The notes beneath the pieces are model-generated. The model was not told where the DNA came from, ran no database searches, and worked only from the letters and a program-made list of their open reading frames with translations. This document shows, piece after piece, positions 10,581 through 22,854 of a DNA stretch of 64,000 nucleotides. This DNA comes from Bryoerythrophyllum caledonicum (taxonomy: Eukaryota > Streptophyta > Bryopsida > Pottiales > Pottiaceae). Made by a program: the position numbers and the translations under genes. How positions within the stretch are numbered: the stretch's first letter is position 1; every line of letters starts with the position of its first letter. Where the stretch lies: assembly GCA_963971425.1 (NCBI GenBank), contig OZ020515.1, positions 8,944,291 to 9,008,290 of the forward strand, read 5' to 3'.

Positions 10581-13500
10581 TGGTAGGTAGTGAGTAGGAA
10601 GGAAACTCTTGACAGATGAAATTTCTTATATCAGTTCTAAATATCCGCATTGGTATGGTCAGGGAAAAACTCATTGCCGTTGAAGACGTGAACTCTGAGT
10701 GGTGTCCTGTGAACCTTTTTGATGATGTCTCATGTGGGCTCAAGAACATTGAATGTAATCTAGTGACTGATCCTTAGCCAACCGCGTTCTTCATGGCCGA
10801 CAAGGTCGTGGAATGGGGTCTTCATTGGACTCGGGATAGGAAGAAGGAGAATATTCTCATTGCGCCAGCGATGGCCATAACTAATGCAGCAGCACCAGGA
10901 AGTGCTTCATTTAAGCTATCAAAGATGAAAATGGAAGTACTAGAGTTGATTCACTTCACGGGCAACATTTTTGTCATTGTTATCTCCAAGTTTGTGGTGA
11001 GTTCTAGCTATTCCAGGGTGTATGGTTTTGTCATTGAAAAAGTCAGTTTGGTCCCCGCACTAAACGAATCGGTTAAGGACTAAGGATTCACTATTTCGAA
11101 TTTTAATCCTGACGTTAGAAGGATTGTGCAAGGCTAAAAGGAGTTGGAGGCAAATCGACATTCGTACAATAAAGACCGAGAGAAATCAACTCCGCCTACA
11201 CCTCCTAAGAAGAAGCGGTTGTCTTCAATTATTGTGGCGGAGGGGCCTCCAAAGAAAAAGTCACAAAAAAAGAAGTTGGACCCCAAGGTCAATGAGCTGA
11301 CACTACCCAGGGCAATAGGGATGACGAGCAAGACGGTGGCAGGGAAAACCGCAAAGGAGCTGCAGCTTGTGAGGACTCTATACGAGAGAGTTATCGAAAC
11401 TCCATATTTTTGGTAAGAAGCCAATGAAGGTTTCTCCAAAAGATCCCGTCAATCTAGTAGTGGACATTGACCGGCTTCACCAAGCTCTTGCCGGTACTGT
11501 CGTTTATCAACTAGTGGACAAGAAACGAGTTTTACGGCTTATTGAGCAAAAGCGCGCGATGCCATTTCAGGCATCACTACAGCATCTATACGTGATGCCA
11601 GTAAAGGGTAAATATCCAGTCCGGAAAGAAGATTTCATAGACGTGCCGCACAATGCGTATGCGTTTTCAAGGAGCAACTAACGTTGAAGGACATTAGCCC
11701 AAACACGCACTACGGGATTATAGGCGGGCAACATTGTGTGGCTACGCAGAGAGTCATCATTGAGAGGGTAGTCTCTTCGAAGAAGATGTGAGAGATGCCA
11801 AGAACTTCATTGTAACAATCCTCTGGCATGATCCAACGGATTGGAACTTGATGTTATATTATTCAAGGGTCCTCAACCAAGATCTTGTTGGCGTTAGATC
11901 GGAGGGCAACTACCTTACCTTGTTGGGTCTTGCGCGTAAAAGTTGGGTTTCGGCCGGAAGTCCAACTCCATCCAAGAATGGATTAGCACATTCCATTGAG
12001 TTCAAGGTGAGTCAGTGAACCATTAACCATCTGCTTATTACATGAGTTACCAAATTCATTTCCAAGGTGTAGAAGGATAGTAGGATCTTACGATCCCAAC
12101 TTACATGACCACATGATCTTCAGGATCGTAGGATCCTACTATCTCTAAATTTTTGTGTTTAACTTCTGACTCCTCCAATGCATGCAGGCTTGGTCTGTTA
12201 AATTGCCGACACTATTTTCCAATTTGGATTCTAAGATTGTTGAAGATAGCAACATAGGAATCCCCAAATATCCGCTGCTTTTTGTTTTGGAGCCAATTTT
12301 CCAGATTTGGTTACAGATCGAAGAGAGCTAGATACTTGGACTTCTTCCCGACGCATTCGGGGTAACTTCGAATTTTGTCTTAGGTGTTGACAAGGACTCT
12401 GCAAAAGAGGTCGAGGATAGCAATGATATGACAATGAAGGAGCGTTTCAAACAAAAGCAATGAGTTCATGTACTACTTCTATACGAAGCCTCTGAGGTGT
12501 AAGATATCGAAGGAAGCCTCGTATGCTGAGGATGAATATGTTAAGGCTGCAGCGGAGTACAAGGTCACCGGAGCCACCATCAAAACCTGATTTTAGAAGG
12601 TTATTATGGACCCTGCTGGAGAGCGCTTCTTCTTGAAGTGAGGATCCGCCTTAGCCCCCTCAAACAAGGAGGATGACTTTCCAACTATTCTGAGGATGCT
12701 CTTTGAACACCAGAAGGCCATCAAAGAAAATTGAATTGAGAGCCCTCCAACCTCATCCGGATCGTCGCTTTCAACAAAGTACAAATCGTCTTGGATGAAC
12801 GGGAAATCTGGAGACTTGGCCAAGATTCTATTGTTAGGCAATGACGATATGTTGTAATGGACAGAGAAGGATGCGACGATGGTTCTGGTGTACTGCTTTG
12901 TCAATCGCAAAGAGAAAGGAAAACCTGATTTTTCAATCATGGAACAAGTTTTGCGAATTTTGCAGGCCATGGAGCATAAGGATGAAAACCAGTTTAGGAG
13001 GGTCCGTTACCTAGGTGTATTTATCACAGATCAAGCTGGAATGGTGGAGGTTGCCAACGTTGTAGCGTAGAGGGGAGCGGTCGTTACACAAACGCTACCC
13101 TGGTTTCACACCTCAACTTTGTATATTACCTAGGGAACAAAGGGCTTCGTGACTTCTTCATCTCCTAAACCAATGTTGCCCTTGTACTTTAACTTTGTGT
13201 ACGGGAACGACTTTAGTTTGGCTGAAGTAGAGTGCTTTCAATTAGCTTTTGGAAATGAGATGTTGTTCCAGACAGTGAAATCCGCAGCAGATTTCGAGGA
13301 TGCTATCAAACAATGGGTACAACATTCTTATGCCAAATTCAACATGGACGCGGTTAGTAAGTTGCTTGGCACATAGAAGGCGCCAAATAATGTTATCGTC
13401 AACATCGATGGGGGTCCTTCCATTACTTGTATTGACCTGGTAAGATGACCATAGAATCCTACGATCTCTAGATCTCATCCCTCTATTCATTCAAGTTCTC

Positions 13501-14589
13501 TCTTCCACACTATCTTTACATCATATGAATATGTTTTCTATCATCTGATCCAGCCTGCTATTCTTTGTTGCAGACAAAAGGCACACAAGTCATTGAAGTC
13601 CTCTTCTTCAAGGAAGAACTGACGAGAGGCGATAAGACAACGAACGATATTTGAAAAAGTGCTTAGATGCTGGCAATAGTGGTACCTGCCATGGCAACTT
13701 TGACTATGAGTGAGAAGAAGAAAATGAAGATCGCAAGAGGCAAGAAGAAGGTCATTGTCGTATCCAACACCGAGAGTGACACCTCCAACGACTTGGACAA
13801 GCCTCCCTCCGACAAGGGCACTAATAAGGAGGAGGAGGAGATCGAAGAGGAGGAGTAGCCTCTAGACGACACGCGCAAGAGCAGGTCCAAGGCTAAAAGG
13901 AAATTGCACTTGGAAAACCAAGAGCAGATCAACTTCACTCATCCCCCTGCTACACAAGCCGGTGCCCATGAGGCAAATATTGTATCTTGCACACGCTAAA
14001 TTTAATCTCTGTCAACGGACATATAGTTTCTTAGACGATTGTACACAACTATAACCATGTGAAGTGATCAGCAATGCACTCTGATAAATTTTCCATTTGC
14101 ATGTTCGTTGTATTCATCATCATATTCCAACTCCATGTAGGGAACTCAGGAAGTTCATGATTGTCATCTACATACGTCCTCTTTGGAGACGCCGATATGA
14201 TTAACATTGCTCTGCCTATAGTTTTTACAACTTGGAATATAAGTATCGATGGATCCATCAATACGCCATAAAGTCATCACTTACTACTCAATGAGTGCTT
14301 TAGGATCGTAAAATTCTACTATCCCTTCTTGTCTTTCCTTGTAGAGATTTATTCTTAGAAGGTTCTGATCGCTGTAGTTATGCATAGGTGCTTCGGTAGG
14401 CAAAGCACTTCCCGCTAGACCCCCTTTCCATCCATCTTGATCTTCAATTTTTCATTAATAGTTCCCGACTGAGACAACGACTTCACTGACCTTATTTCAT
14501 GGCCGCAGCATCTCCAAATGGCTTATGGCGATGATGTGCCGTCTACTTGAGCAGCGGCAGAGCATGTCTATTCCTTCTGCAATTCACCT

Positions 14590-16187
14590 ATGCATGATAA
14601 CGACCATGTCAATGCCAGCAATATTTATGAAGAGGAGGATAGCAACATTCAGGCTCTAGTTAACAACTTGCCCAAGGAGTACCATGAGGACCTGAGTTGT
14701 CGAGGAGGCAAACTCTTGGAGGTGAGTTCTCTTCCAGATGAAGAGAGGACAAAAAGAGAAGAGGAGGCGTCGTTGCTCGCGGAGGAAGAATTACTTGCTC
14801 CTCGAACCAAGACGACAGTCAAGAATGTACCAGCTTCAAAGCCGAGAACATCGGATGTGGTTCATCCCTCGCTGTCCGGACCTACATCAATGGAGATAGA
14901 ACCATCGTCTCATCCTTCCTCTAGCCAGGACATGGAGACTAAGACGGATCCCGAGCAACACTCTGAGATGAGGACTACTTGGATGACCCTTTGAATTTCA
15001 GTCAAGATATTCAGCCAACAACCTTTAGGATCGTCCCAAGACCTACTGATGTTGAGGCTCATGCTGCTGAAAAGGGTGCTCCATCCGCACAACATACCGA
15101 TTCAGGACCCTCTGCAAAAGGTATGTGGCTATTTAATTCTACCATCTTGTTGTTTTGTGTGTATTTGATATGTTCTACGTTCACACTAATATTCTCAGGA
15201 GATATCAGGATCTGCAATCCTAAAGGCCATGGTAGGATCTTACCATCCCTTAAATTGGAGATGGTATAATCTTACGATTCCTTTGAGGAGGGTAGGATCC
15301 TATTACCCTCGAGCACTGTTGTCTTGAATGCTGACAATGTCTAAGCATTCTGAATGGCTTATAGGTTGTGTATCTTCACTAATGACCTTCTTTGTATCAG
15401 CAGGGGAAATGTCGGGGATTGCTCAACGTCGTGAAAAGGTCCCATCATCGGTAGCACATAAGGGTTTTGGTCCCTCTAGAGAAGGTATGTTTCTAGACAA
15501 TTCTACTGTTTAATATTAGTATTCTGAATTAGAGACTCATTCTTGCAACGTTGGTTCTCTACAGGAAAACTCACTGCACCCGCCAGTAAATCAGCCCTTG
15601 GATCAGCAAAGGTAAAGCAACCTCGATACACTGTTGTGCTAGACTTGAATGGATTTCTGATTCACAGATCGTACGATAAGGGCTGTAAAACAGTTGCTAG
15701 ACCTGAGTGTGCAAATTTTCCAAAGGTGCTGAAAAATAAGGCTATTGTCGTCGTATGGAGTTGCGCCACGAAGAAAAATGTCGATAGCATGTTACAGGTG
15801 GCTTTGGATAGTTCTACTGTCAAGCTAGAAGACCTAATAATTATGTCACAATCTGATATTACGGAGTTGAGCTTTCCCAAAGCGGGGAACAACGTTGAGA
15901 AGAAATACATACTCAAGGACCTCAAAAAAGTCAGGAAAATTGTTGAGCATGTGGACCTTAGTCTGACATTGCTCATTGACGACAACCCCGAGAAGAACCT
16001 CCTCAACGATGAGTTCAGTGCGATTCATCCTCAAACGTGGACATGTGACCTGAAGGACAAGTTTCTCATGAACACTATGCTTCCATGGCTCGAGAACAAC
16101 ACGCAATTAAGCGATTATGCACTTGGCCATTTAAAAGTGCACTTAGGAAGCACGACGACCAAGGCGCACCAAAAATCCCACATTTGA
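14590..16187 (+). CDS. FCP1/NIF-type HAD phosphatase-like protein, probably damaged
   Basis: An acidic, Ser-rich N-terminal block (14590-14970) runs into a frame change near 14971 (continuing as DEDYLDDPLNFSQ) to a donor at 15121. Two more exons follow in consistent phase: about 15402-15485 and 15567-16187. The last encodes YTVVLDLNGFL, VVVWSCATKKNV and LLIDDNPEKNLLN, in the order expected for the FCP1-homology (NLI-interacting-factor-like) HAD fold. The usual DxDxT is replaced by DLNG, as in some plant-type members, so phosphatase activity is doubtful. A further copy of the domain is at 18850. Whether this is the 3' part of the decayed gene upstream or a separate gene is unclear. Confidence 0.55.
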
Positions 16188-17035
16188 ATTTTTTTGGTCA
16201 ATTTTGAAAAAAGATTAGAGTTCTTGGATCAATATTGTGTGCAATTAGAAATGTCAATTTAACAAGATGTTAAATTGTTTTTTCAACAATTTTTTAGTGG
16301 AATGTTAATGAACTTTGATAAATGTCTATTTAATATCATTGTACAAAATTTTGTGAATAGCTTGTAAGAATTGTAATGTAGAAAAGATGCAATCATCCAA
16401 ACAGAATTGCCAATTGATATGAAGAAATTCCACATGGTACATGATACATAAGAAGAAGACAAAAAAATGAAGGCATTCATACATGCACTTGGTGATGAAA
16501 TTAATCAATAGTAAAAACTTATAGCATTTATTATTTACATTGTGTGCCTACACTATACATGATATTTAAAGTAGTACTAAAATTCCACTCCTTGTATGTA
16601 TAGCGGGAGGAGAGTAGGAAAGGAGAGGAGGGATACGGGAGAGGAAAGAGGCCCCGGGTTTAGGTTTGGTGGTGTTGGGTTGAGGATGGCCACGGGTTTA
16701 GGGTTTTGCGGGTTTAGGATTCCGCGGGTTTTGGGCAACAACATTGAGTTGAGGACTCCAGATCAACGGCCTACAATAGGTGCAGGAGATCGACGGCCAG
16801 ATCTTCTCTCAGTCTGTACTTGATTTCGAGGTTGGATGGTCGCGAGGAAAGGTGTGAGCGTGCACACATGTGTGGAGGTGAGAGGATAATGTGAGGGAAA
16901 GGGTGTGAGCAGCGGCGGATTAGGGTTCCGAAGGGGTGGAGTAGCGGCGAGGTTTCGGACTCCATGGATGTGTGTGCGTACACTCGTATGGGAGAGGCGA
17001 AAGGGGAGTGTGTGAAAGGAGGGGGTATGAGCTGT
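16188..17035. other. intergenic, no gene recognised
   Basis: AT-rich 3' flank of the FCP1-like block up to about 16590, then G-rich DNA with GGGTTTAGG-type words leading into the minisatellite. The ORFs here show no recognisable protein features. Confidence 0.45.
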
Positions 17036-17545
17036 GATGTAGGGTTTAAAATGGGGGTGAGGGCTTGAGCGGCGGAGGGTAGAGGCTATGAACGGCGGAG
17101 GAGAGAGGGTTTGAGTGGCGGTTGGGAGAGGGTTTGAGCGGCGGCAAGGAGAGAGGGTTTGAGCAGTAGCAAGGAGAGGCTATCAACGCAGGGAGAGGGT
17201 ATAGGGAGAGGGTTTGAGCGGCGGTGGCGGGGAGAGGTTGTCAACGCGGAGAGAGGGTGTAGGGAGAGGGTTTGAGCGGCGGTGGCGGGGAGAGGCTGTC
17301 AACGCGGGGAGAGGATGTAGGAAGAGGGTTTGAGCGGCGGTGGCGGGGAGAGGTTGTCAACGCGGGGAGGGGGTGTAGGGAGAGGGTTTGAGCTGCGGTG
17401 GTGGGAAGAGGGTTTGAGCTGCGGTGGTGGGAAGAGGGTTTGAGCGGCGGTGGTGGGAAGAGGGTTTGATCGGTCGCGGGGAGGGGCTGTGAGCTATGTG
17501 GAGAGGGATTGAGCGGCCGCAGGCAGAGTGTGTGAGTGGCGGAGG
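17036..17545. repeat. G-rich minisatellite
   Basis: Tandem copies of a unit of about 25-60 bp built from GGGAGAGGGTTTGAGCGGCGG, GTGGCGGGGAGAGG and CTGTCAACGCGG. At least eight GAGGGTTTGAG words occur. The antisense ORFs rich in Pro and Ser over this stretch are by-products of the repeat. Confidence 0.85.
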
Positions 17546-18849
17546 AGAGCTGCATCTCAAGCTAGAACTCAACGCTGTCCTAAAACAAACCTCCAAGGAT
17601 ATGCGCGCGCATGTCCCGCACGGACATATCCGCATAAATTAATTAAAAAAAACTTAATATAAAATTAGTGGTGGTGGGCAAAAGGCTACACGAGCTACAC
17701 GAGTTCCCCGAGTTCCCTGCGGGCTTCGCGAGGCGAAGCTAAGAAGAGCTAGGAAATTTCAACCTAGTTCCCTTTGTCACCCATCCAAGTTCTATTCCTT
17801 CACCATCTTCCTTAACTTCAAGGTTGCTCAACCACCTCCAACCGGCTTCTACTAGCCTTGGTGATGTTCAAGGCTTGAAAGTTAATATCTTTACACATAA
17901 TGCTTCGTTTCACAAATGGTTTGTTGCACTCACATCAAGGTATGATATTTCATTATATGATAGTACAAACACGTAAGAAAACAAATGAATCACCAAAGTA
18001 TTGGAAGTGATATACGACTAATATTGTCTTATGTTTCAAGATGTATGTATAGATTTTAAGTACATGAACAATGTCGTTTCCAAAAAAAACCAAAAACCAA
18101 TTTAATGACCATTTATTCTACATAAGTTTAAAACAATATTTATCATATATTTTGCATATTATTCAAGTGCGTACACATATTTAACGCAATATGTAAGGCA
18201 ACATGTAACACAACAAACACAAAAATTTAATACCAAAGACTTAGTAAGATTTTAGCATTTAAAAAATAAACAAAATTGGGGGCAAAATCTTCTGGTTTTT
18301 GAGTGCCGAGTAGTGCACTTGGCCAAGTGCATAATTGCTTGATTGCGTGTTGAACATGTTTTCCTCAAACCTCTTTGTGGCTGAATATGTCTGACAACAT
18401 TCCCTTGTCGGATGTCCAGTTCCTAGAGAATTTAGGTCCACTACGCTGGCTCTGAATATCGTAATTGGATGTTCTCAAAAATGGAATTCTAAAGTTGGGG
18501 CATTTCATTGATTGCTCACTCGTATCGGTGATGTGTATATTTTGTATATTTTGTTTCAAAATAAACTTGTAGGATGTACCTCTACTTTATGAGACACTCT
18601 TCAATATTGTAGCCATCATCTTATTTTGAATATTATTAATCGCAATATCACTCTGAATTATCCTTAGGGTGGTAGGATCCTACAACCCTAAGGAATATAG
18701 TAGTTAAGGATATTGTATGATTTTTGTGATGCAAATAGCAGTGTGATAGGATCCTACGACCCTCATGGATGAGGTAGTTAAGGATTTTTGTAAGGATGAT
18801 TTTTTTGTGGTGGGATCCTATGATCCATGATGTCATTTATAACTTCTAT
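17546..18849. other. intergenic, no gene recognised
   Basis: Mostly AT-rich with no persuasive coding signal. GATC-type palindromic units appear near 18670 and 18745. ORFs are short and lack recognisable motifs. Confidence 0.45.
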
Positions 18850-19504
18850 CTTTCTCTATGATCACTGCGACGCGACGACTCGACAAAAGTTGTCGTATTG
18901 TCTGTCAACAGATTGCTTTGTTTCGAGCAATACGATAACTGCGCCCCGCTGGTCGCGATGCTTCAATCGGAACAACATCATAGTTCGGTCTGGTTTCCTA
19001 GAGTTCTTCAGAATACTTCTGAGGTCCTTCCAAGTTGGTATATGGTCGTCCATGGTCCCCCCGCGCCTGAAGAAGGTTCTTGAAGTCCTCCTCCCCGAAG
19101 ACATAAGGTCAAGACTTCTTTTTTGTTATGGACAAAACAAGTGTTCAAGGCCACAATTGTATCCTTTGTGTGACAAGGTTCTTGGGAGACTCTCAACGGA
19201 CCGGAAGACAAAGCAGTTATGTCTTCTTGACAAAATGTTGATGGTTGATGACCAACCAATGCGGCATGTCTTCAACGGAGACCTCGCCAAGTACTACTTT
19301 CCGAAGTCATGGCATGGTGAAATGACCTTATACAACGCATCCAATGTTATAACTAACATTGCAACAGTGTTGCTTCCGTTCATCCTTCTGCTACAATCTT
19401 ACACCTCGGTGAAAGAGCATTTGTGGGGGCACCAGATGGATGGAAAGTTTAATCGTAGACTGCTTGAAACATGGCACATTGAGCAAGTGTCACGAAGTAC
19501 GTAG
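18850..19504 (+). pseudogene. second FCP1/NIF-type HAD phosphatase-like segment
   Basis: The main frame reads FLEFFRILLRSFQVGIWSS, then VLEVLLPEDIRSRLLFCYGQ and LLDKMLMVDDQPMRHVFNGD, which matches the FCP1-homology pattern (IWSS, then DDxP..N). The N-terminal third is split over two frames (CDATTRQK in one, LLCFEQYDNCAPLVAML in another), so at least two frameshifts are present. It resembles the domain at 15567-16187 in layout but is clearly diverged. A CGT-AGT-type boundary follows at about 19500; a continuing exon may lie near 19775. Confidence 0.55.
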
Positions 19505-19954
19505 TCGGTTCCCTACATTGAGTTCTTTAGGCGTTAGTTTTCATTCAGTATATTCTATGAATAAAGTTGTCAGTGGTTCTTACCCCCATTCTCCGCGCCT
19601 AATTGAATGCTTATTTGTTTGATGTGTACTACATTGATTGCCCTACATGTGTCCTTAGACCGTAGGATCCCACTATGTAAGCTATGTATCTTGGATTGCC
19701 ATATCCCATTACATCGTTTAATGCCTCTTAATACTTCATCCATAAGTGAATGTTGCAATTACCCCTGATCTGTAGGCTCAATCCTATATTTATTGAAATA
19801 TTCCTGATGCCAATGGTAATGCCGTATGATCTCATGGTCTTGCTTCCAATATCAAGAATTGATCCAAAGTCCAAAATTCATCTTAAAGTTCGCATTTACT
19901 TAATTGTCGCATTCACCAATATAAAAACAATTTCAACACACGGATTGAAAGATT

Positions 19955-20310
19955 ATAGTGTTTGAAGTCAAGAATACAGTTCATTTTCTTCCCTGCATTG
20001 AGTAGATCAACAAAATTTCACTTCACTTGTTGCCATATTTGTGCAATTCACGAGGTCTAAATCCATTATCATTGTCTAAATCCATTACAATGGTTTACAC
20101 CACATATTGTTGTGGAGAATATAAAAAGTAAGAAGCTTTTTTGATACCTTTCTTAACAATGTGTGACAATATTTGGAAAATCTTTTTCTCCCACTAACAA
20201 CTTAATAATGCCCTTCTACAATATAAATTTCAAAGGAGAAATTGACACCACATGAATCCGAGCAAACCTTCAAAAAGCTCATTTTTTACACTTGGTCCTT
20301 TCGGGGTTAG
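19955..20310. mobile_element. partial TIR-family element in reverse orientation
   Basis: Reads as the complement of the left half of the element at 47336-48244 and ends in CTTGGTCCTTTCGGGGTTAG, the family end sequence. The other end is missing. Confidence 0.55.
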
Positions 20311-20632
20311 GGATATCCAATTTACTATTAAAAACCTTTCATTTGTAGAATATTCATTGTCAAGCGAGGGTCCGCACTAATTTACGGAAATTTGTAACTC
20401 TATATACACGCAGGTTATTCTGATGTAAAATTCAAAAAATGTAATACTATTTAGCAATATTTATACCTTTGGATATTTGATTATTCAAGTTACTTATTTC
20501 ATTCATAAGTTGTAACATCTAAGATAGCTACTCAAAGAATCTAACCATGAGCACAAGGTGTTGAAGAAGTACAATGACCAAATATGTAGTTGGATGTAAT
20601 CACATATGATAAACTGAAATGCGAAAACATAC

Positions 20633-20927
20633 CAGAGAAGAGTTGGCACGTCCACCCTCCGCTATTGGCTCAAGCGACTGCTCTTGGTTGATGCTTGAGT
20701 AATAGAGTTGTTGTTGACCCTTCCAACGTCTCCTTCCACCTACTAGAGATTTCTCCCTACGGCTCCTCAATTGGTCTAGCACGGAAAGTGCCCCTTTCTC
20801 CCGGAATCCCAACTTCCGTAGTGTGTCTCCCAAATCACAGTTCCTTTTCCGAAATTGCCTCATTCTAGCCCGCTCTAATTGCTTTGGAGTGGAATGACGT
20901 AAACCTTGTTTTCTCTTTCTTCTCCCG
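20633..20927 (-). CDS. possible internal exon, basic protein of unknown function
   Basis: On the minus strand the stretch between an acceptor (TCTTTGAAG) and a donor (GTATGT) is open throughout and encodes a strongly basic segment, including TPKQLERARMRQFRKRN and GFREKGALSVLDQLRSRR. No start codon is required in this frame and no neighbouring exon was identified. It may be an isolated remnant of a gene; I do not recognise the family. Confidence 0.3.
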
Positions 20928-21184
20928 CTTCAAAGAGAAGAAGCAGAGGAGTCTGGCATTGGTCACAAGAGAGTAAGAATGAGAGAGCATCCTCTACTAC
21001 TCCAACTTATAAACATACCGCTACTTCTGGATTCACCCATCATAAACAGTATTTAAACTTTTGAAACCTTCTCAACTAATAATGGTTCATTGTATTATTA
21101 TTTACCTATGTAAACAACATACTATTTTGAAAATCCTATTTTGCGGCGTTTTATTTTTTTCATTACTTGTTAAAGGCACCCAAT

Positions 21185-21535
21185 TGCATTGGTGCTCATG
21201 TGCCTAACATGATCTCTATTAAGTTAAAACTAGAAAATCATAGCCCATAGTGCAAAAAGTTGCCATAGAAGGTGGTCAAAGTTTGTTGAAGGTGTTTAGT
21301 ATGACCTCAAGAAGAGTTTATGTCTCACTTGAAAGGGTAATATCTTTCAATCCTTGCGGTCAAACTGAACAAAAAATTTACCACACAAATTTGTACAATC
21401 CTAGTACAAGATCCTATGGTTAGATGTGTAATAATTGTGTTTATTTGCATTTTGTATCGAATGCATTGAAACTGGTTGTTTTCAGTGAGTTTAGGTGCTA
21501 AAATGTCAGGGGCCTTTAGGAGTTAAAGACAAGAG
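21185..21535. mobile_element. partial TIR-family element
   Basis: Closely similar to 7311-7646, ending in a diverged family terminus (GGGGCCTTTAGGAGTTAAAG). The left half is missing. The flank from 20311 to 21184, apart from the minus-strand exon candidate, holds nothing I recognise. Confidence 0.55.
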
Positions 21536-21759
21536 GCCCATAGGTGGTCACTTTTGAAGTAAAATGTAAAAAGCTTTATCAATAGTTCATTGCCCCCTGA
21601 TCTGCGAACTACGTTAACTTGCGCGGATCTATGCGCTTTCAATGATTGCAGTGAGACAAGAATTCACAAGAAAGAACATTATGTGCGAGATTCTTTGTAT
21701 TTGGACCGTATTTTTGCGTAGAAAGTGCTCTTTTGATTTGTGGTTGTTGACTTGTGTAG

Positions 21760-22020
21760 GTGGAACATTGCATGCGGAATGTATGGACGAGTTTTCTTGA
21801 CCCACCTCATCGGACTATCAGCGAAAGGTGTGTGCATTTTGGGGGACGACGGGTATCTACACCATGAAGCAGACGCACATGATGACCATATGGGGCTTCA
21901 TCTCCCAGACATGATCCCTAAAAGTCCGGATTGGGCTCCTCATGCCCACACTAGTTTCATGGTAAAATCTGATGTGGTTACAAACCAAACCATTTGGTTA
22001 CCCTCTTCTGATTTACCTTT
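21760..22020 (+). pseudogene. isolated coding-looking exon, family unknown
   Basis: After an acceptor-like TTGTGTAG an open stretch encodes WNIACGMYGRVFLTHLIG and GVCILGDDGYLHHEADAHDD. It looks like real coding sequence by composition, but no partner exon or known domain was found. It could be a remnant. Confidence 0.25.
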
Positions 22021-22044
22021 TTAACCATATCATTACTACAATGT

Positions 22045-22160
22045 TCCCATTGCGTTCCGGACGAGTTCCCATATTGTTCCCCAAAGTTCCCACCATGTTC
22101 CCAAGTGTTTTCACACGTTCTCAATGTGTTCCCCATGTTCCCAAAGAGTTCCCAATGCGT
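22045..22160. repeat. GTTCCC-rich degenerate repeat
   Basis: About ten GTTCCC words at spacings of roughly 8-14 bp (for example GTTCCCATTG, GTTCCCATAT, GTTCCCCAAA). Low-complexity DNA with no apparent gene. Confidence 0.6.
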
Positions 22161-22595
22161 TTACACCTAGGAACCAATTTACATATTAAAATTTTTATCC
22201 AAATTTACCTTTTGTTTAGTGGGGCCCACCACCAATCGTTGGGCCGAACGGAGGCTCATCCGCCATCGGCACACATGTGCATCTGCTTGTGGACTCTAAC
22301 TTATTACTGCACATGGTGACCACAAATTACATGCTGACTCTAACTGGCCAGCTGGTATCCACACCCAGCTGGCCAGTTGTGACACAACTTGCCGACCCGG
22401 CGCCTAGACTTTCCAAGTTGGTCTTCCCGCTATCTCACGAACCAAACCGCCCGCGAGTCACTCACCACATTCAATCGTCACAGCAATTGCCACACCAAAT
22501 CGGTCCAATTCACTCTCCTCAGGTGTTGCAGTAAGTTCACTCAATCACTCGTTCCACACCCTCCTTTTCGAGGCAGTATATGGAATCTGCTTTTG

Positions 22596-22745
22596 TAACT
22601 TCACTTCCTAGAAATATCCGAGTTTGGGTGGAAGTTTTATTATTCATTGACGGAGTTTTCTAAGTTTTGCATATGCAGAATCTGGATGCTTAGTAACTTC
22701 ATGACTTCCTAGAAATATCCGAGTTTGGGTGGAAGTTTTATTAGG
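22596..22745. repeat. short tandem duplication upstream of the HhH gene
   Basis: A segment containing CTTCCTAGAAATATCCGAGT occurs at 22603 and again at 22705 with about 50 matching bases, giving a period of about 102 bp. It lies roughly 150-250 bp before the proposed start codon, so it may be part of the promoter or 5' leader. Confidence 0.8.
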
Positions 22746-22854
22746 CGTTGATGGTGTTTTTGCATATGGTTAGATTACACAGTATTGCCAACATCCTTAA
22801 TTACACTTTGCCGAGCCTATCTCTGACAATGGCACAGTTTTGGCTCCATGTAGA

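Larger units (their letters stand above)
9683..13990 (+). pseudogene. decayed multi-exon gene with ParB-like GGQH segment
   Basis: A chain of coding-looking blocks separated by GT-AG introns but broken by stops and frameshifts. A possible first exon (MASPSGNANDWTN) starts at 9683 and ends at a GTAAGT donor. Further blocks lie at about 10630-10995 (in-frame TAG before PTAFFMADKVVEWG), 11144-11416, 11424-11780, 11788-12006, 12188-12590, 12600-13140 and 13150-13440, then a Lys- and Glu-rich tail (13667-13930). The block at 11690-11770 reads NTHYGIIGGQHCVA, which resembles the DGQHR/ParB-N type motif. Frames change at about 11680, 11785 and 12460, with stops inside several blocks. The original function is not known; a ParB-like fold is my inference from one motif. 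Confidence 0.45.

Noticed and set aside
17241..17635. Minus-strand Pro/Ser-rich ORFs
   Set aside because: Translation of the minisatellite.
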